DNA of 64,000 nucleotides from NCBI GenBank assembly GCA_900230115.1, contig LT907983.1:2046001-2110000 (forward strand), read 5' to 3'. The notes under the pieces are model-generated. The model made no database searches, was not told where the DNA came from, and saw nothing but the letters and a program-made list of their open reading frames with translations. Below are positions 47,458-56,052 of the stretch, piece after piece. Origin of the DNA: Spirosomataceae bacterium TFI 002. Its GTDB lineage: Bacteria > Bacteroidota > Bacteroidia > Cytophagales > Spirosomataceae. Made by a program: the position numbers and the translations under genes. How positions within the stretch are numbered: position 1 is the first letter of the stretch; every line of letters starts with the position of its first letter.

Positions 47458-48300
47458 CTAAAAATCACTTTTTATCCTTTCAAATGAAATCAATTTGGGA
47501 AGTAGATTCTCATAATCGTTCGGAAACATACCTTTTAGCTTCTTAGCAATAGTCTTTACTCTTTTTTCATTATCAACGATGATATAACTTATATCATTAG
47601 GAGTAAAGGTTAGCTTATGGGTGTTAAAGTGGGGTTTTGAGCCATACTTTATCTTAATCTTACTCCACGCTAATTCTTGATATAATGGTTTATGTAGAGG
47701 ATCCCTATCATTAATTCCAGGTAGATAACGCCACTCCCTTTCATCATAGAACCTATAATTCGGAGTTGTTTTAGTCTCCCTTTCTAATAGGCCTTCATAT
47801 TCCTTAGTATTTTGAAAAATATTCAAACGACTTAATTGAAGCATACTCACCCAATTTGGATCAATATTCATCTTTGCAGGAAGTTTTTCATTTATGGTCA
47901 AAGCCATAACTACAAGACTTCCAAAAGGATTTTTTTGAACGTTAGTGATCATTGAGTCTTGGAAGAGTTTAGTATTTATTTTACCTAGAGCCTCACTAAT
48001 TTTTTTACTCCTATCAAATATTGTAGATTGATTAGAAACATAATTAACAGGATTGAGCCTGTTTCTTTTTGCCCAGTCCATCTTTAAACCAATTGCAAAC
48101 TTACCATAAGATCCTATAGCAGCAGTTTGGGTAAGTGGAATATCACAAAAAGAGACCATAGGCACACGGATAAACGAAGTCATATCCACGGCATTTTTTT
48201 CTTTACAATAGGAAGGGTAAAAACCACCACTTTGCAATATCTTATAAAGTGTACTTATACTGCTTGTATAGTGAAAAACGCAAGAAGAGCTAAGAGCCAT
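47458..48300 (-). CDS. AbiGi-family abortive infection protein
   Basis: 280 residues. CVFHYTSSISTLYKILQSGG, VPMVSFCDIPLTQ and GSYGKFAIGLKMDWAKRN followed by LNPVNYVS match the AbiGi family, named as the antitoxin part of the lactococcal AbiG phage-resistance system. The C-terminal RFYDEREWRYLPGI is also conserved. The family's activity is not known in detail. Its start is 18 bases after the stop of the HNH gene, so the two form an operon (HNH first). No AbiGii is seen. Confidence 0.85.
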   Translation of the reverse strand: MALSSSCVFHYTSSISTLYKILQSGGFYPSYCKEKNAVDMTSFIRVPMVSFCDIPLTQTAAIGSYGKFAIGLKMDWAKRNRLNPVNYVSNQSTIFDRSKKISEALGKINTKLFQDSMITNVQKNPFGSLVVMALTINEKLPAKMNIDPNWVSMLQLSRLNIFQNTKEYEGLLERETKTTPNYRFYDEREWRYLPGINDRDPLHKPLYQELAWSKIKIKYGSKPHFNTHKLTFTPNDISYIIVDNEKRVKTIAKKLKGMFPNDYENLLPKLISFERIKSDF

Positions 48301-48318
48301 AGTAAAAAAGAAAAAATG

Positions 48319-49098
48319 TTAATCCCAATGAATTGCAATCGAGTCTATACGAGCCAAATTAAATATTTTGTCTGGGATAATTTTATTTTCGATGTGATCA
48401 TACCATTCACAACCAGTTAATTGGCTTTTATATATACAACAAATGGCATTTAAATAGTCAACTTTAAACCCAATGAAATCAATGTCAGGAAAGTAATTGC
48501 CAGTAATCTCTTTACTTCTTACAAATCCAAAATAGGATCCCAAGCCAATGTTATTATCTGTTTTGAACTTGCTTGAGATAATCAAAATTAGCTCAATTTG
48601 GGCATTTAATCCTTGATTTGGCCGACCTTCAATAGTTAATAAATGCTCACCGTTAAAGTCAAATATTTTATAACTATCGTACAGGTCAATATTATCGTTT
48701 TCACCATAACTAATTGTTTTTAAAACTTGGCTTTGAGGTAAGACCTTATAAACATCTTCTAAAGTCATACCTTTTGATATGATTCCAACTCTATTTTCCA
48801 TAATTTTAAAATTGTCGAATCTGTATTTATCCCTAACCAAGTAACTATCATTTTTAGACAACTCTAGTTTAGTGTTTTCTACCACTTCTTTTGGTATTAA
48901 GCCAGCTCCTATTTTTGTATGACAGTTTGAGCACACAGCAAGCAAGTTCTCAAAAACAGTATTACTAGGATCTTCGTCGATATGATGAAACTCTAAAAGC
49001 TCTCCTTCGATAGATTCGCAAAACGGACAAAACATTCTACATTCTTGAAGTAATCTAACTTTTAGTTTGTACGATGGGTTTTTTCTTGTTTTCTTCAA
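48319..49098 (-). CDS. HNH endonuclease, partner of AbiGi
   Basis: 259 residues, TTG start. The N-terminal HNH domain has CPFCES, LEFHHIDEDPSN, ENLLAVCSNCHTKI: two zinc Cys pairs and the HH..N..H catalytic layout. The C-terminal 150 residues are a beta-rich unknown domain with ITGNYFPDIDFIGFKV. By inference the HNH domain cuts DNA and the second domain senses or restrains. Located upstream of AbiGi in one operon, in place of the toxin AbiGii. Confidence 0.78.
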   Translation of the reverse strand: MKKTRKNPSYKLKVRLLQECRMFCPFCESIEGELLEFHHIDEDPSNTVFENLLAVCSNCHTKIGAGLIPKEVVENTKLELSKNDSYLVRDKYRFDNFKIMENRVGIISKGMTLEDVYKVLPQSQVLKTISYGENDNIDLYDSYKIFDFNGEHLLTIEGRPNQGLNAQIELILIISSKFKTDNNIGLGSYFGFVRSKEITGNYFPDIDFIGFKVDYLNAICCIYKSQLTGCEWYDHIENKIIPDKIFNLARIDSIAIHWD

Positions 49099-49127
49099 AT
49101 CAGATAAATGTCAAATTTCTGAATATT

Positions 49128-50915
49128 TTATTCTTCACTACTACAACCCCCAATTGCTGTTTTGAAAATTGCAGAGTTATCAACTCTACTAACTACCTCT
49201 AAATCAACGGCTTTTCCTGATATAAGAGATATTGTTGCATTTCCATTAATAATTCCTTCAAACTTTATAAACTCTGCTGCCCTGAACAACTTATCTGCAC
49301 CATTGTAGAATTCGTCGCTTATATATCTTTCTGGAGGGCAAGGAGAAGTAACATTTTTCGATAGTTTTAGTAAGTTGTTCATACAGTTAGAGGTATTTGG
49401 AGCGGTCGAACTAACATTTACCGTATGAAGCAGGTTGTTGAATCCAGTATTTTGATCAAATATGGTTTGTAAGCTACTATTAACGTTTGCAAGTCGAATA
49501 GAATAGGCTGGGTTGTTATATATACTGGGCTCTGGGTCTCCAATATGCAAGAACAGTTGGTAGTTACCTTCAGGCATATTTTCAGGAATACAAACGGCCT
49601 CGTTAATAGAATGTACTAATCCTGAATACCATTTTCTTACATCTCTTCTTAATGGCACTTTCCACACTACACCTAAATTGTCTTTCATTACAAGTTCGAT
49701 TATCTTAGGATTATAAGGAGAAGCAAATCCCAAATTTTCAATAGCCATGTCAATGTTCAAAACCTGTCCAGGCCTTACTCCATTATTAAAAGTTCCACTA
49801 ACAAGTTTGAACCTATAGCCAAGTTTCTTTTTCACTTCTTCTATACACGTCCATGTATTTAATACTTCAATATTGTAATCAGCATGTAAGAATGAGTACT
49901 TAAATCGGCTAAGTTCAGATTCTACAATTCCCCCATCCGATAAACATTTAGAAATATTAGAATTTGATTGACACGTTTCTCCACCTACCACTGTATAAGT
50001 AGCATCATTTGCAAAATAAGGTTTCAAATTTGTCGTATCTGTTGTACCATTAAGTCCTATGGGATAAAAGTTATAGGTTCCTTGGTCATTAAAAGGAGCC
50101 AAAAAACAATCATTATGAAAGCCAATTCGGGCGACATCGCTTAGATTATAAGCCTCACTTGCCATCATACCACTAGAGGTACTTGAGGCATTAACACCAT
50201 GGATAAACTTTTGCTTGAAGTGTGGAAACCTCACTTGAATCATTCTTTCCTTTGGCATAGCCAATAGCAAACTATCAATAATAGAAGTTCTTAGCTCCCA
50301 CTTACTTAGCGGAACATTATAATCCCCACCATCCAAATTTCCAAACGTATTTTCGTCAGAGTAGTATTGCTCCCCCCAACAGCCAATAAAACCCATTTGA
50401 ACTGTTGCTATAACGTCTTTATTGGTGTGAAATATTTGTTTCAGTTGTTGAATATGATTTTTAACGGTATTAGGAATGGCATCAAAATAGGGCGAGCTAC
50501 AAGATGAAGGATCATTATAAAAAAAACGGAGTATTACCTTTAGCCCAGCATTTCTAATGGTATTCATATCACCTTGAACACTGGTCAAAAAACTAGCACT
50601 AAGAGAAGAGCTTGTAAAGTCATCTAGGACATACAGCCTTTGAATCAAAGTACTCTTAACCGAAAAATTAGCCGTAATTACACCATTTCCGGGAGTTTGG
50701 TAAGCTGTTCTATAATTATTAATTTGATTAAAGTCTAGAGGAATAAAATTGCTGCTTTTCGTTTCACTAAACCTATAAAAACCTCTCTCTGGGTTATTAA
50801 AGTCACTTGCATCAGTTTGATACAAAATGGTTGTTGTATTTTGTGCAAAACCTTTATTTAGAAAGAAAAATATAACCAATATTATATGTATTGTAAACCT
50901 TTTATTAGTTCTCAT
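49128..50915 (-). CDS. Secreted DUF4874/DUF4832 protein
   Basis: 595 residues with a signal peptide (FTIHIILVIFFFLNKGFAQ). DFNNPERGFYRFSE and NAGLKVILRFFYND match DUF4874, and the later region matches DUF4832. These often co-occur in predicted secreted glycoside-hydrolase-like or polysaccharide proteins; a TIM-barrel-like fold is suspected. No active site can be assigned. The stop is 29 bases from the HNH gene start, so it could be read with that operon, though it is of host-secretory type. Confidence 0.8.
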   Translation of the reverse strand: MRTNKRFTIHIILVIFFFLNKGFAQNTTTILYQTDASDFNNPERGFYRFSETKSSNFIPLDFNQINNYRTAYQTPGNGVITANFSVKSTLIQRLYVLDDFTSSSLSASFLTSVQGDMNTIRNAGLKVILRFFYNDPSSCSSPYFDAIPNTVKNHIQQLKQIFHTNKDVIATVQMGFIGCWGEQYYSDENTFGNLDGGDYNVPLSKWELRTSIIDSLLLAMPKERMIQVRFPHFKQKFIHGVNASSTSSGMMASEAYNLSDVARIGFHNDCFLAPFNDQGTYNFYPIGLNGTTDTTNLKPYFANDATYTVVGGETCQSNSNISKCLSDGGIVESELSRFKYSFLHADYNIEVLNTWTCIEEVKKKLGYRFKLVSGTFNNGVRPGQVLNIDMAIENLGFASPYNPKIIELVMKDNLGVVWKVPLRRDVRKWYSGLVHSINEAVCIPENMPEGNYQLFLHIGDPEPSIYNNPAYSIRLANVNSSLQTIFDQNTGFNNLLHTVNVSSTAPNTSNCMNNLLKLSKNVTSPCPPERYISDEFYNGADKLFRAAEFIKFEGIINGNATISLISGKAVDLEVVSRVDNSAIFKTAIGGCSSEE

Positions 50916-51373
50916 CAGAAGAAAAGTTTAAGAGTGAATTTCGTTTACATAAATTTAATAATGCTTTTTTGAGAAAACAATACGAGAACCACTTCCCTAA
51001 TTTCGACTTAATCAAAATAATTTGTTAAACCCTTCATTCCACCTACAATATGGCGTCACTGCCAGCTATCCTTTATTTGGACAATTATTTTTACTAATAA
51101 CTTATAAAGTTTAACAAAAACTGGTAGGTGCTGTATCGTGTAAATCTTGGGTGAACTTAGCGATAGTTACACGCTGCTTGTTGATTTGACAAGAAGATTG
51201 TCGAGAGCCAGCGAAGTCCTCTCAAACGAGGTCTATCCACCCAAAATAGGCTATACAATACACATGTGCAAAAACCAATGATACATACCAACTGAGATTT
51301 TCACTATTTAATTTCAAACAGTTCATTTTTAGAGACTTAACATTTATATTTGATTGACTATCAAATATCGGCT
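50916..51373. other. 458-base intergenic region with a small inverted repeat
   Basis: It lies between divergent genes and should hold both promoters, but no exact TAnnTTTG box was found. CGTGTAA (51137-51143) and TTACACG (51167-51173) form a 7-base inverted repeat. No gene is seen. Confidence 0.4.
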
Positions 51374-52396
51374 ATGAGCAAATTCCTCAAAATCATTGGT
51401 GTAAATAACCCCAAAGATGAATCCAATAGTTTTATACTATATATAGTATTATTTTCTCTGGTGGTCACAACGGCTCTTATGGTTTTCCTGGGCTTGAGTT
51501 TCTGTAAAAACTGGGCCTATGTTCTTAGCAATTTTTTTATTGTTGTATTAGCTCTTACAGCTGTGGGGTTCCTACTTGGCTTTATATTTGGAATACCCAG
51601 AAGCGTTGCAGACCGATTTAACAAGACAATGAATAAGTTTGACACAGAAAACCAATCAGACCAACCCTATGCAGACAATACTAATTTAGAAGAAATATCA
51701 GACTGGATAACCAAAATAATTGTTGGATTAGCATTGATAAAGTTCAGGGCTATATTTTCTTACATATCCCTGGGAGCCACACAAATTGCGGAATCATTCC
51801 CTACTTCTCAAAACATGACAGTTTTCTCCCATGGAATGATCTATTTCTATTTCACACTTGGGTTTTTATGGGGATACTTTTGGACTCGAACAAGATTCGG
51901 AAATATGTTGGTGAAGTCCAAAATTGATAGAGATCAAATTATGAGAATAGCAAATGAGAATCTATCTGCGTATGCCACCCCAAGTGATGGCCCAAGGGTT
52001 ATGGAAAATGACAGCCTTTTTAGCCTAGAGTCATTATTGCTTAACAAACCAATATTATATAATGACGACACGCAAAAGGGCAGATGGGGAAGCAAATCAG
52101 AGAATAAAGGTTTTCGAATTCAAACTAAAGTGACGGCGGTTGCCCAAGGCCTTTTTGAACTACTTATTGAAGTAACAGCATTTGAACCAGACAGTAACTT
52201 TAAAACAGATATTATTGTATTCTTAGATAGAACTTTTCCAACAAACACGCTTTATTTAAAGCCTACAGGACGGACTGTCTCAGTCAAAGTAATAGCTTAT
52301 GAAGCTTTTACTATTGGTGCATTAGTAAACAATGAAGTCGAGCTCGAGCTTGATCTTCAAAGACAACAAGGATATCCCAAAGAGTTTTATTATTAA
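51374..52396 (+). CDS. Membrane protein with C-terminal pYEATS domain
   Basis: 340 residues from the ATG at 51374; a TTG eight codons upstream is less likely. Three to four membrane helices occur in residues 20-180 (FILYIVLFSLVVTTALMVF; LTAVGFLLGFIFGIPRS), with the motif TNLEEISDWITKIIVGLALI, seen in membrane proteins linked to pYEATS domains. The C-terminal part (TKVTAVAQGLFELLIEVTAF, DIIVFLDRTFP, AYEAFTIGALV, ELELDL) is a pYEATS Ig-like domain. Such proteins are predicted nucleotide-ligand or cell-stress sensors in bacterial immune contexts. It converges on the operon of small genes at 52501-53773. Confidence 0.72.
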   Translation: MSKFLKIIGVNNPKDESNSFILYIVLFSLVVTTALMVFLGLSFCKNWAYVLSNFFIVVLALTAVGFLLGFIFGIPRSVADRFNKTMNKFDTENQSDQPYADNTNLEEISDWITKIIVGLALIKFRAIFSYISLGATQIAESFPTSQNMTVFSHGMIYFYFTLGFLWGYFWTRTRFGNMLVKSKIDRDQIMRIANENLSAYATPSDGPRVMENDSLFSLESLLLNKPILYNDDTQKGRWGSKSENKGFRIQTKVTAVAQGLFELLIEVTAFEPDSNFKTDIIVFLDRTFPTNTLYLKPTGRTVSVKVIAYEAFTIGALVNNEVELELDLQRQQGYPKEFYY

Positions 52397-52500
52397 CCAA
52401 TTGTACCTATGAGGTATTTTAGTAATTCATTCGAAAGAGAGTTGACCGTTTTATCGAATAAAACCCATTTAGGGCTAAAGTTCCTCCTTGGCTTTTAAAC

Positions 52501-52716
52501 CTAATTAGAAAAAAGGAAATATAGTATTACTACAATAACTATGAACAGTGTAACCCATTTAAAGGTGTTTTTATTACCTCTTTTATGATAACTACTCATT
52601 TCTTCTCTATCTAGGGATGAGGTTAATGCCTGCTCTCTTTTAGAATCTACAACAACCCTATTGATTGGCGGTTTAGGTATTTGCTTTTCTTCTTCACTCT
52701 CCTTCGTTGATTTCAA
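52501..52716 (-). CDS. Small tail-anchored protein with PPxNR motif
   Basis: 71 residues, TTG start. The N-terminal half contains KQIPKPPINRVVVDSK and the C-terminus is one membrane helix (WVTLFIVIVVILYFLF). The N-terminal motif is shared with the two upstream small genes. It looks like a tail-anchored protein with a proline-rich cytoplasmic arm. It is the last gene of a minus-strand operon. Function unknown. Confidence 0.6.
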   Translation of the reverse strand: MKSTKESEEEKQIPKPPINRVVVDSKREQALTSSLDREEMSSYHKRGNKNTFKWVTLFIVIVVILYFLFSN

Positions 52717-52767
52717 TTGTTTCGAAAAGTCTTAACAACGTATTTTTTTTATATTTCGCAACAGTCA

Positions 52768-52923
52768 CTATTCTTTTGATCGACGATTAGACTTATCTCG
52801 GATGATGGAACCACTATCCTTATCTCTTTTAACACTCTCATTCAAAGATTTTCTAATGTTTCTCGAGTCGGGAATAACTCTGTTTGTGGGTGGCTTAGGT
52901 GGTTTTTTCTCCTCGTCACTCAT
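52768..52923 (-). CDS. 51-residue protein with PPxNR motif
   Basis: A 51-residue frame from the ATG at 52921-52923 to the TAG at 52768. It begins MSDEEKKPPKPPTNRVIPDS and continues with a charged Lys/Arg/Asp-rich tail. The start overlaps the stop of the 98-residue gene by eight bases, which indicates translational coupling. It shares KPP-PPxNRV-x-DS with the neighbours on both sides, so it is very likely real although short. No membrane helix. Confidence 0.65.
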   Translation of the reverse strand: MSDEEKKPPKPPTNRVIPDSRNIRKSLNESVKRDKDSGSIIRDKSNRRSKE

Positions 52924-53212
52924 TATTTTTGGCATTAATATTTTCTAAAAGTTGTTTAAGCCTATCATCCGCATTTCCTAATTTTTCGCTTAGTCCTGCA
53001 ATGATATCTTTTGGGATGTCAGTTTCAATGTTACTTCCACTCAAGTCTGTTGTAGTATCAAAGAACTGGACAATGCCATTGGTCAACTTATCAATACTTT
53101 TCGGACTTACTGATTCTCTTAAAAGCGATTGACGCATTTTGTTCAGGCCATCCGATAGCTTGGCATCGATGATATTACGCGATTCGGGCGGTTTGGGCTT
53201 GTCCTTATCCAA
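52916..53212 (-). CDS. 98-residue protein with PPxSRN motif
   Basis: 98 residues, TTG start. The N-terminus DKDKPKPPESRNIIDAKLSD is a version of the motif shared by the next two genes. The rest is a soluble helical region (MRQSLLRESVSPKSIDKLTN, then IETDIPKDIIAGLSEKLGN). It follows the membrane gene after nine bases and overlaps the 51-residue gene. Function unknown; an adaptor or sensor role is possible. Confidence 0.65.
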   Translation of the reverse strand: MDKDKPKPPESRNIIDAKLSDGLNKMRQSLLRESVSPKSIDKLTNGIVQFFDTTTDLSGSNIETDIPKDIIAGLSEKLGNADDRLKQLLENINAKNNE

Positions 53213-53221
53213 TGGAATTGT

Positions 53222-53773
53222 TTATAAAGTTGAATTTAACTGAATAATATTTAAACAGAAAACCAAAGTAGCTATCACTATCCAAATTAGCGTGTAAAAT
53301 ATGGCTTTTTTGAATCCAAAAAAATCAGTTGATTTCTTATCATTGGCAACTTGATAGGCAGCTGTACAAGTTACTAACTCACTAATCAGCCATTGTGTGA
53401 AATCAATATTAGCTTTTTCTTTATCTCCGTCGTGATGTTTTTCTAGGCTTTTATAGTATTCTTCCATTTCATTCGCTTTTGCCAGTTCTATTGTTACGTA
53501 ACCAGCATTTGAATTGGAGTAGAATTTTACAACAAAATAAACACTAATGAGAGTACATACAAAAGCCAAAACGATTGATACCAGAAACAAAATAGCCACA
53601 GTACCATGTACAACACTAGGCTTCCACTGGGTGGCCAGGTAGAAAAGAACAGAGAACGAACCCGCAATTAAAGTTATAGGAACACTAATTGAATTGTTCA
53701 GCCCTTGCCGCTTATCAATTTCTTTAAAGTACAACTCTTTATAAAAATTAAGTCTATCCGCATCTGTTTTCAC
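53222..53773 (-). CDS. Three-helix membrane protein, head of the small-gene operon
   Basis: 183 residues, GTG start. An N-terminal amphipathic stretch (LNFYKELYFKEIDKRQGLN) precedes two membrane helices (VPITLIAGSFSVLFYLAT; HGTVAILFLVSIVLAFVCTLI), then a charged cytoplasmic region (about 90-150) and a third helix (AIFYTLIWIVIATLVF). The layout recalls SLATT-like small membrane effectors, but I cannot name the family. It is the first gene of a four-gene minus-strand operon next to a pYEATS protein. Confidence 0.6.
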   Translation of the reverse strand: MKTDADRLNFYKELYFKEIDKRQGLNNSISVPITLIAGSFSVLFYLATQWKPSVVHGTVAILFLVSIVLAFVCTLISVYFVVKFYSNSNAGYVTIELAKANEMEEYYKSLEKHHDGDKEKANIDFTQWLISELVTCTAAYQVANDKKSTDFFGFKKAIFYTLIWIVIATLVFCLNIIQLNSTL

Positions 53774-53844
53774 AATACAATTTAAATAATCTTAATGAGA
53801 TTTTGAAGTCATATCAATAAGTGAATACTCATTGTTTCGAGAAT

Positions 53845-55026
53845 ATGAAATACCTTCTCTGCTTTCTAGCTCTTACATTATCAAGTTTAGCCTTTAGCCA
53901 ATTGGTAAATTGCCGCCAAAAGGTTGCAATGGTCTATTATTCCTATCATGACGATAGCATCCCAAACGCAGCAAAAACAAACATTCTAACAGTAAAACCA
54001 GATATCCTTATAGACAATACACCAGGAGGATTATATGGGCCAGGTAATTTTAATTCTGGTTGTATACCGTCTTATTATACTCAATTAGGTATCAAGGTAT
54101 TCTCAAACATCACTGGTGGTTATGAAGCTACCACAAGGCCTCCTTACACCACTTCTCTTGCAAACAACCTAAATCGTATTATTGCTATTAAGGTAGATCA
54201 GGCAACAAGAGACTTCTTGGACGAAGTTTCAAGCTTCCCAAATACTAGCCAAAAAGCCTATTTGGAAGCTATATATAATAAATGCCAATCGGAAGGCCTT
54301 AAATTAATTTTGAACCCTCGAGTAGATAGCTTTGATCCCTGGCTTCTCAGCCACTGTGATTACCTAGTGTCCGATGAGGAATACGACGGTCGGGGACTTA
54401 CTTCTTCCGAGCAAGTGGATCTCAATAAAATAATAGTGATTTCCAGAAGTGTTACTACTCAACAAACTGCCGAAAACCTTACAGCTGCAGCCTACAATAA
54501 TTCCTTTGCTTTTTACTACCCAAGTTATGATGCCAACTACCAAGTTTGGGATTCGTGGTTACAATCATATTTTCAAGCAACTGTACAATCTCAACCAACC
54601 CTAATAATTAACGGAAATACGAATATCACCATTGGTCAATCAACAACCCTAAGCATGCCTTCGTGCTCACATCCCATAGAATGGTACGATAACCCAACAG
54701 CAACACAACCAATTAGCTCAGGGGCAACGATTACAGTTTTTCCAGCTACCAATCAAACATACTATGCTGACTGCAAAAAACCACTTTGTACAATACTTCG
54801 TGCATCCCTCACAATAAACATTTGCGTCAATAATCAAATAATACCCAATGTACTGACTGGCGAAAACAAAATATACAAAGCACCCAATTCTCTTCAGTTA
54901 AATAGTCAAGTAGCCTCTGGTGCTAATTTACAATTACAAGCTGGGAGTCAACTTTTACTTTTACAAGGGACTAACATTCAGTCTGGAAGTGTATTCAAAT
55001 CTGAAATCAAAAGTTGTAGTGAGTGA
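53845..55026 (+). CDS. Secreted spherulation-specific family 4-like protein with C-terminal cap domain
   Basis: 393 residues from the ATG at 53845 (KYLLCFLALTLSSLAFSQ is the signal peptide; a GTG eight codons earlier is the alternative). The N-terminal 240 residues (VYYSYHDDSIPNAAKT, LKLILNPRVDS, YLVSDEEYDGRGL, SFAFYYPSYDANY) suggest a TIM-barrel like spherulation-specific family 4 proteins. An Ig-like segment and a C-terminal 'three-coathanger-stack' type end (LQAGSQLLLLQGTNIQSGS) follow. It is probably a secreted host protein; substrate unknown. Confidence 0.6.
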   Translation: MKYLLCFLALTLSSLAFSQLVNCRQKVAMVYYSYHDDSIPNAAKTNILTVKPDILIDNTPGGLYGPGNFNSGCIPSYYTQLGIKVFSNITGGYEATTRPPYTTSLANNLNRIIAIKVDQATRDFLDEVSSFPNTSQKAYLEAIYNKCQSEGLKLILNPRVDSFDPWLLSHCDYLVSDEEYDGRGLTSSEQVDLNKIIVISRSVTTQQTAENLTAAAYNNSFAFYYPSYDANYQVWDSWLQSYFQATVQSQPTLIINGNTNITIGQSTTLSMPSCSHPIEWYDNPTATQPISSGATITVFPATNQTYYADCKKPLCTILRASLTINICVNNQIIPNVLTGENKIYKAPNSLQLNSQVASGANLQLQAGSQLLLLQGTNIQSGSVFKSEIKSCSE

Positions 55027-55035
55027 ATTTCAAGG

Positions 55036-55096
55036 GCTTCCCCCATTCCCGCAAAAGGCAGGGAATGCAGCCAGACTGTTGTCCGCTACAGTCTCA
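55036..55096. repeat. Hairpin repeat, copy 2
   Basis: GCTTCCCCC-ATTCCCGC-AAAA-GGCAGGGAATG with flanks like copy 1 at 43008, but with the core hairpin inverted. It borders the truncated recombinase and may be the junction where its 5' end was lost. Confidence 0.55.
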
Positions 55097-55395
55097 AAGA
55101 CTTAATTGAGTGGGTCGAGTGGATGGATGAAAATGGAATATCCTTCAAGTCACTAACCGAAAGCATTGACACCAGCACCTCGGGCGGAAAATTAATCTTC
55201 TCCATCTTCGGAGCAATTGCCGAGTTTGAACGCAACATAATCAAAGAAAGAACCAAAGCCGAACTAGCTGCCGCTCGTACCCGTGGCCGAATAGGTGGAC
55301 ACCCCAAGAAACTCTACGCCTCCAAAGAACACTCCATCGTAGAAATCTATGAAGCTGTTGGTGTGAGTAAAGCGACTTTGTATAAGTATTTGTGA
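55084..55395 (+). pseudogene. 5'-truncated serine recombinase (invertase/resolvase type)
   Basis: About 103 residues of a serine recombinase: RYSLKDLIEWVEWMDENG, then ISFKSLTESIDTSTSGGKL, FGAIAEFERNIIKERTKAEL, AAARTRGRIGG and a C-terminal helix-turn-helix EIYEAVGVSKATLYKYL. The N-terminal catalytic part with the nucleophilic Ser is absent, and the segment between RGRIGG and the HTH is shortened. The frame has no start before the hairpin repeat. It is a dead fragment of a Hin/Pin-like gene and marks the right part of the island. Confidence 0.85.
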
Positions 55396-55428
55396 GTGAA
55401 TATTTAGTTCACACTTATTACAAATACC

Positions 55429-55983
55429 TTACTGCTTCTTAAAAATCGCTTTAATTTCCGTCTTTCTCAGCCTATTATGGCGATCTAGATCAATTAAATA
55501 GCTTTCTGCTCCGAAATAGTCCTTATTATTTTCTAGATTTTCAAGCATTAATTTCTTGTCTTGCTCTAGTACCATTTGCTTATCGCTTAGGCTCGTAATC
55601 TTAAACTTTTCATTCATTTCCTTTCCTTCAAAATCAATTTTAAGGTAAAGTGTGCTATCTATACCAACATATGAGCCTTTATAAGTTCCTTTATGAAAAG
55701 CATTTATGAGGCCAGATCCAAATTTAATATCTGTTAGGTCAAGACCTCCATTGGCATCTAGATTTAAGTAGTTATATGTCCATGGCGTTTCTGATGGTAA
55801 AGTAAGGAAAGTTGAATCTTTGTCGCTAACCATTGTCATGTAATGCATTGTAAGCCGCCATTTACCGGTAACATCAATAGGAATTCCTTTTTCCTCTAGT
55901 TCCTCTTCGGGTATGATATCAGAAGAGATGGAACATGAAACCAAGAGGCCAAAAAGCGAGAGATAGAGTAATGATTTAAGCAT
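55429..55983 (-). CDS. Lipoprotein, lipocalin-like, unknown
   Basis: 184 residues. The start KSLLYLSLFGLLVSC is a lipoprotein signal with Cys at position 17. The rest begins with GKWRLTMHYMTMVSDKDST, a lipocalin-like beta start, and has strands such as YNYLNLDANGGLDLTDI, GTYKGSYVGIDSTLYL. No named family. It lies 69 bases downstream of the FN3 gene on the same strand and may be cotranscribed. Confidence 0.65.
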   Translation of the reverse strand: MLKSLLYLSLFGLLVSCSISSDIIPEEELEEKGIPIDVTGKWRLTMHYMTMVSDKDSTFLTLPSETPWTYNYLNLDANGGLDLTDIKFGSGLINAFHKGTYKGSYVGIDSTLYLKIDFEGKEMNEKFKITSLSDKQMVLEQDKKLMLENLENNKDYFGAESYLIDLDRHNRLRKTEIKAIFKKQ

Positions 55984-56052
55984 GGGATTTTATAATTTTT
56001 TGTGTCCCATACATTTTTCAAAATTCATGCCACCGCTTGATAACTTTTTAAA

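Noticed and set aside
20236-55400. Complete integrative element or prophage
   Set aside because: No intact integrase, relaxase, capsid or terminase gene is seen; only a dead recombinase fragment and a tRNA relic. The right boundary cannot be fixed.
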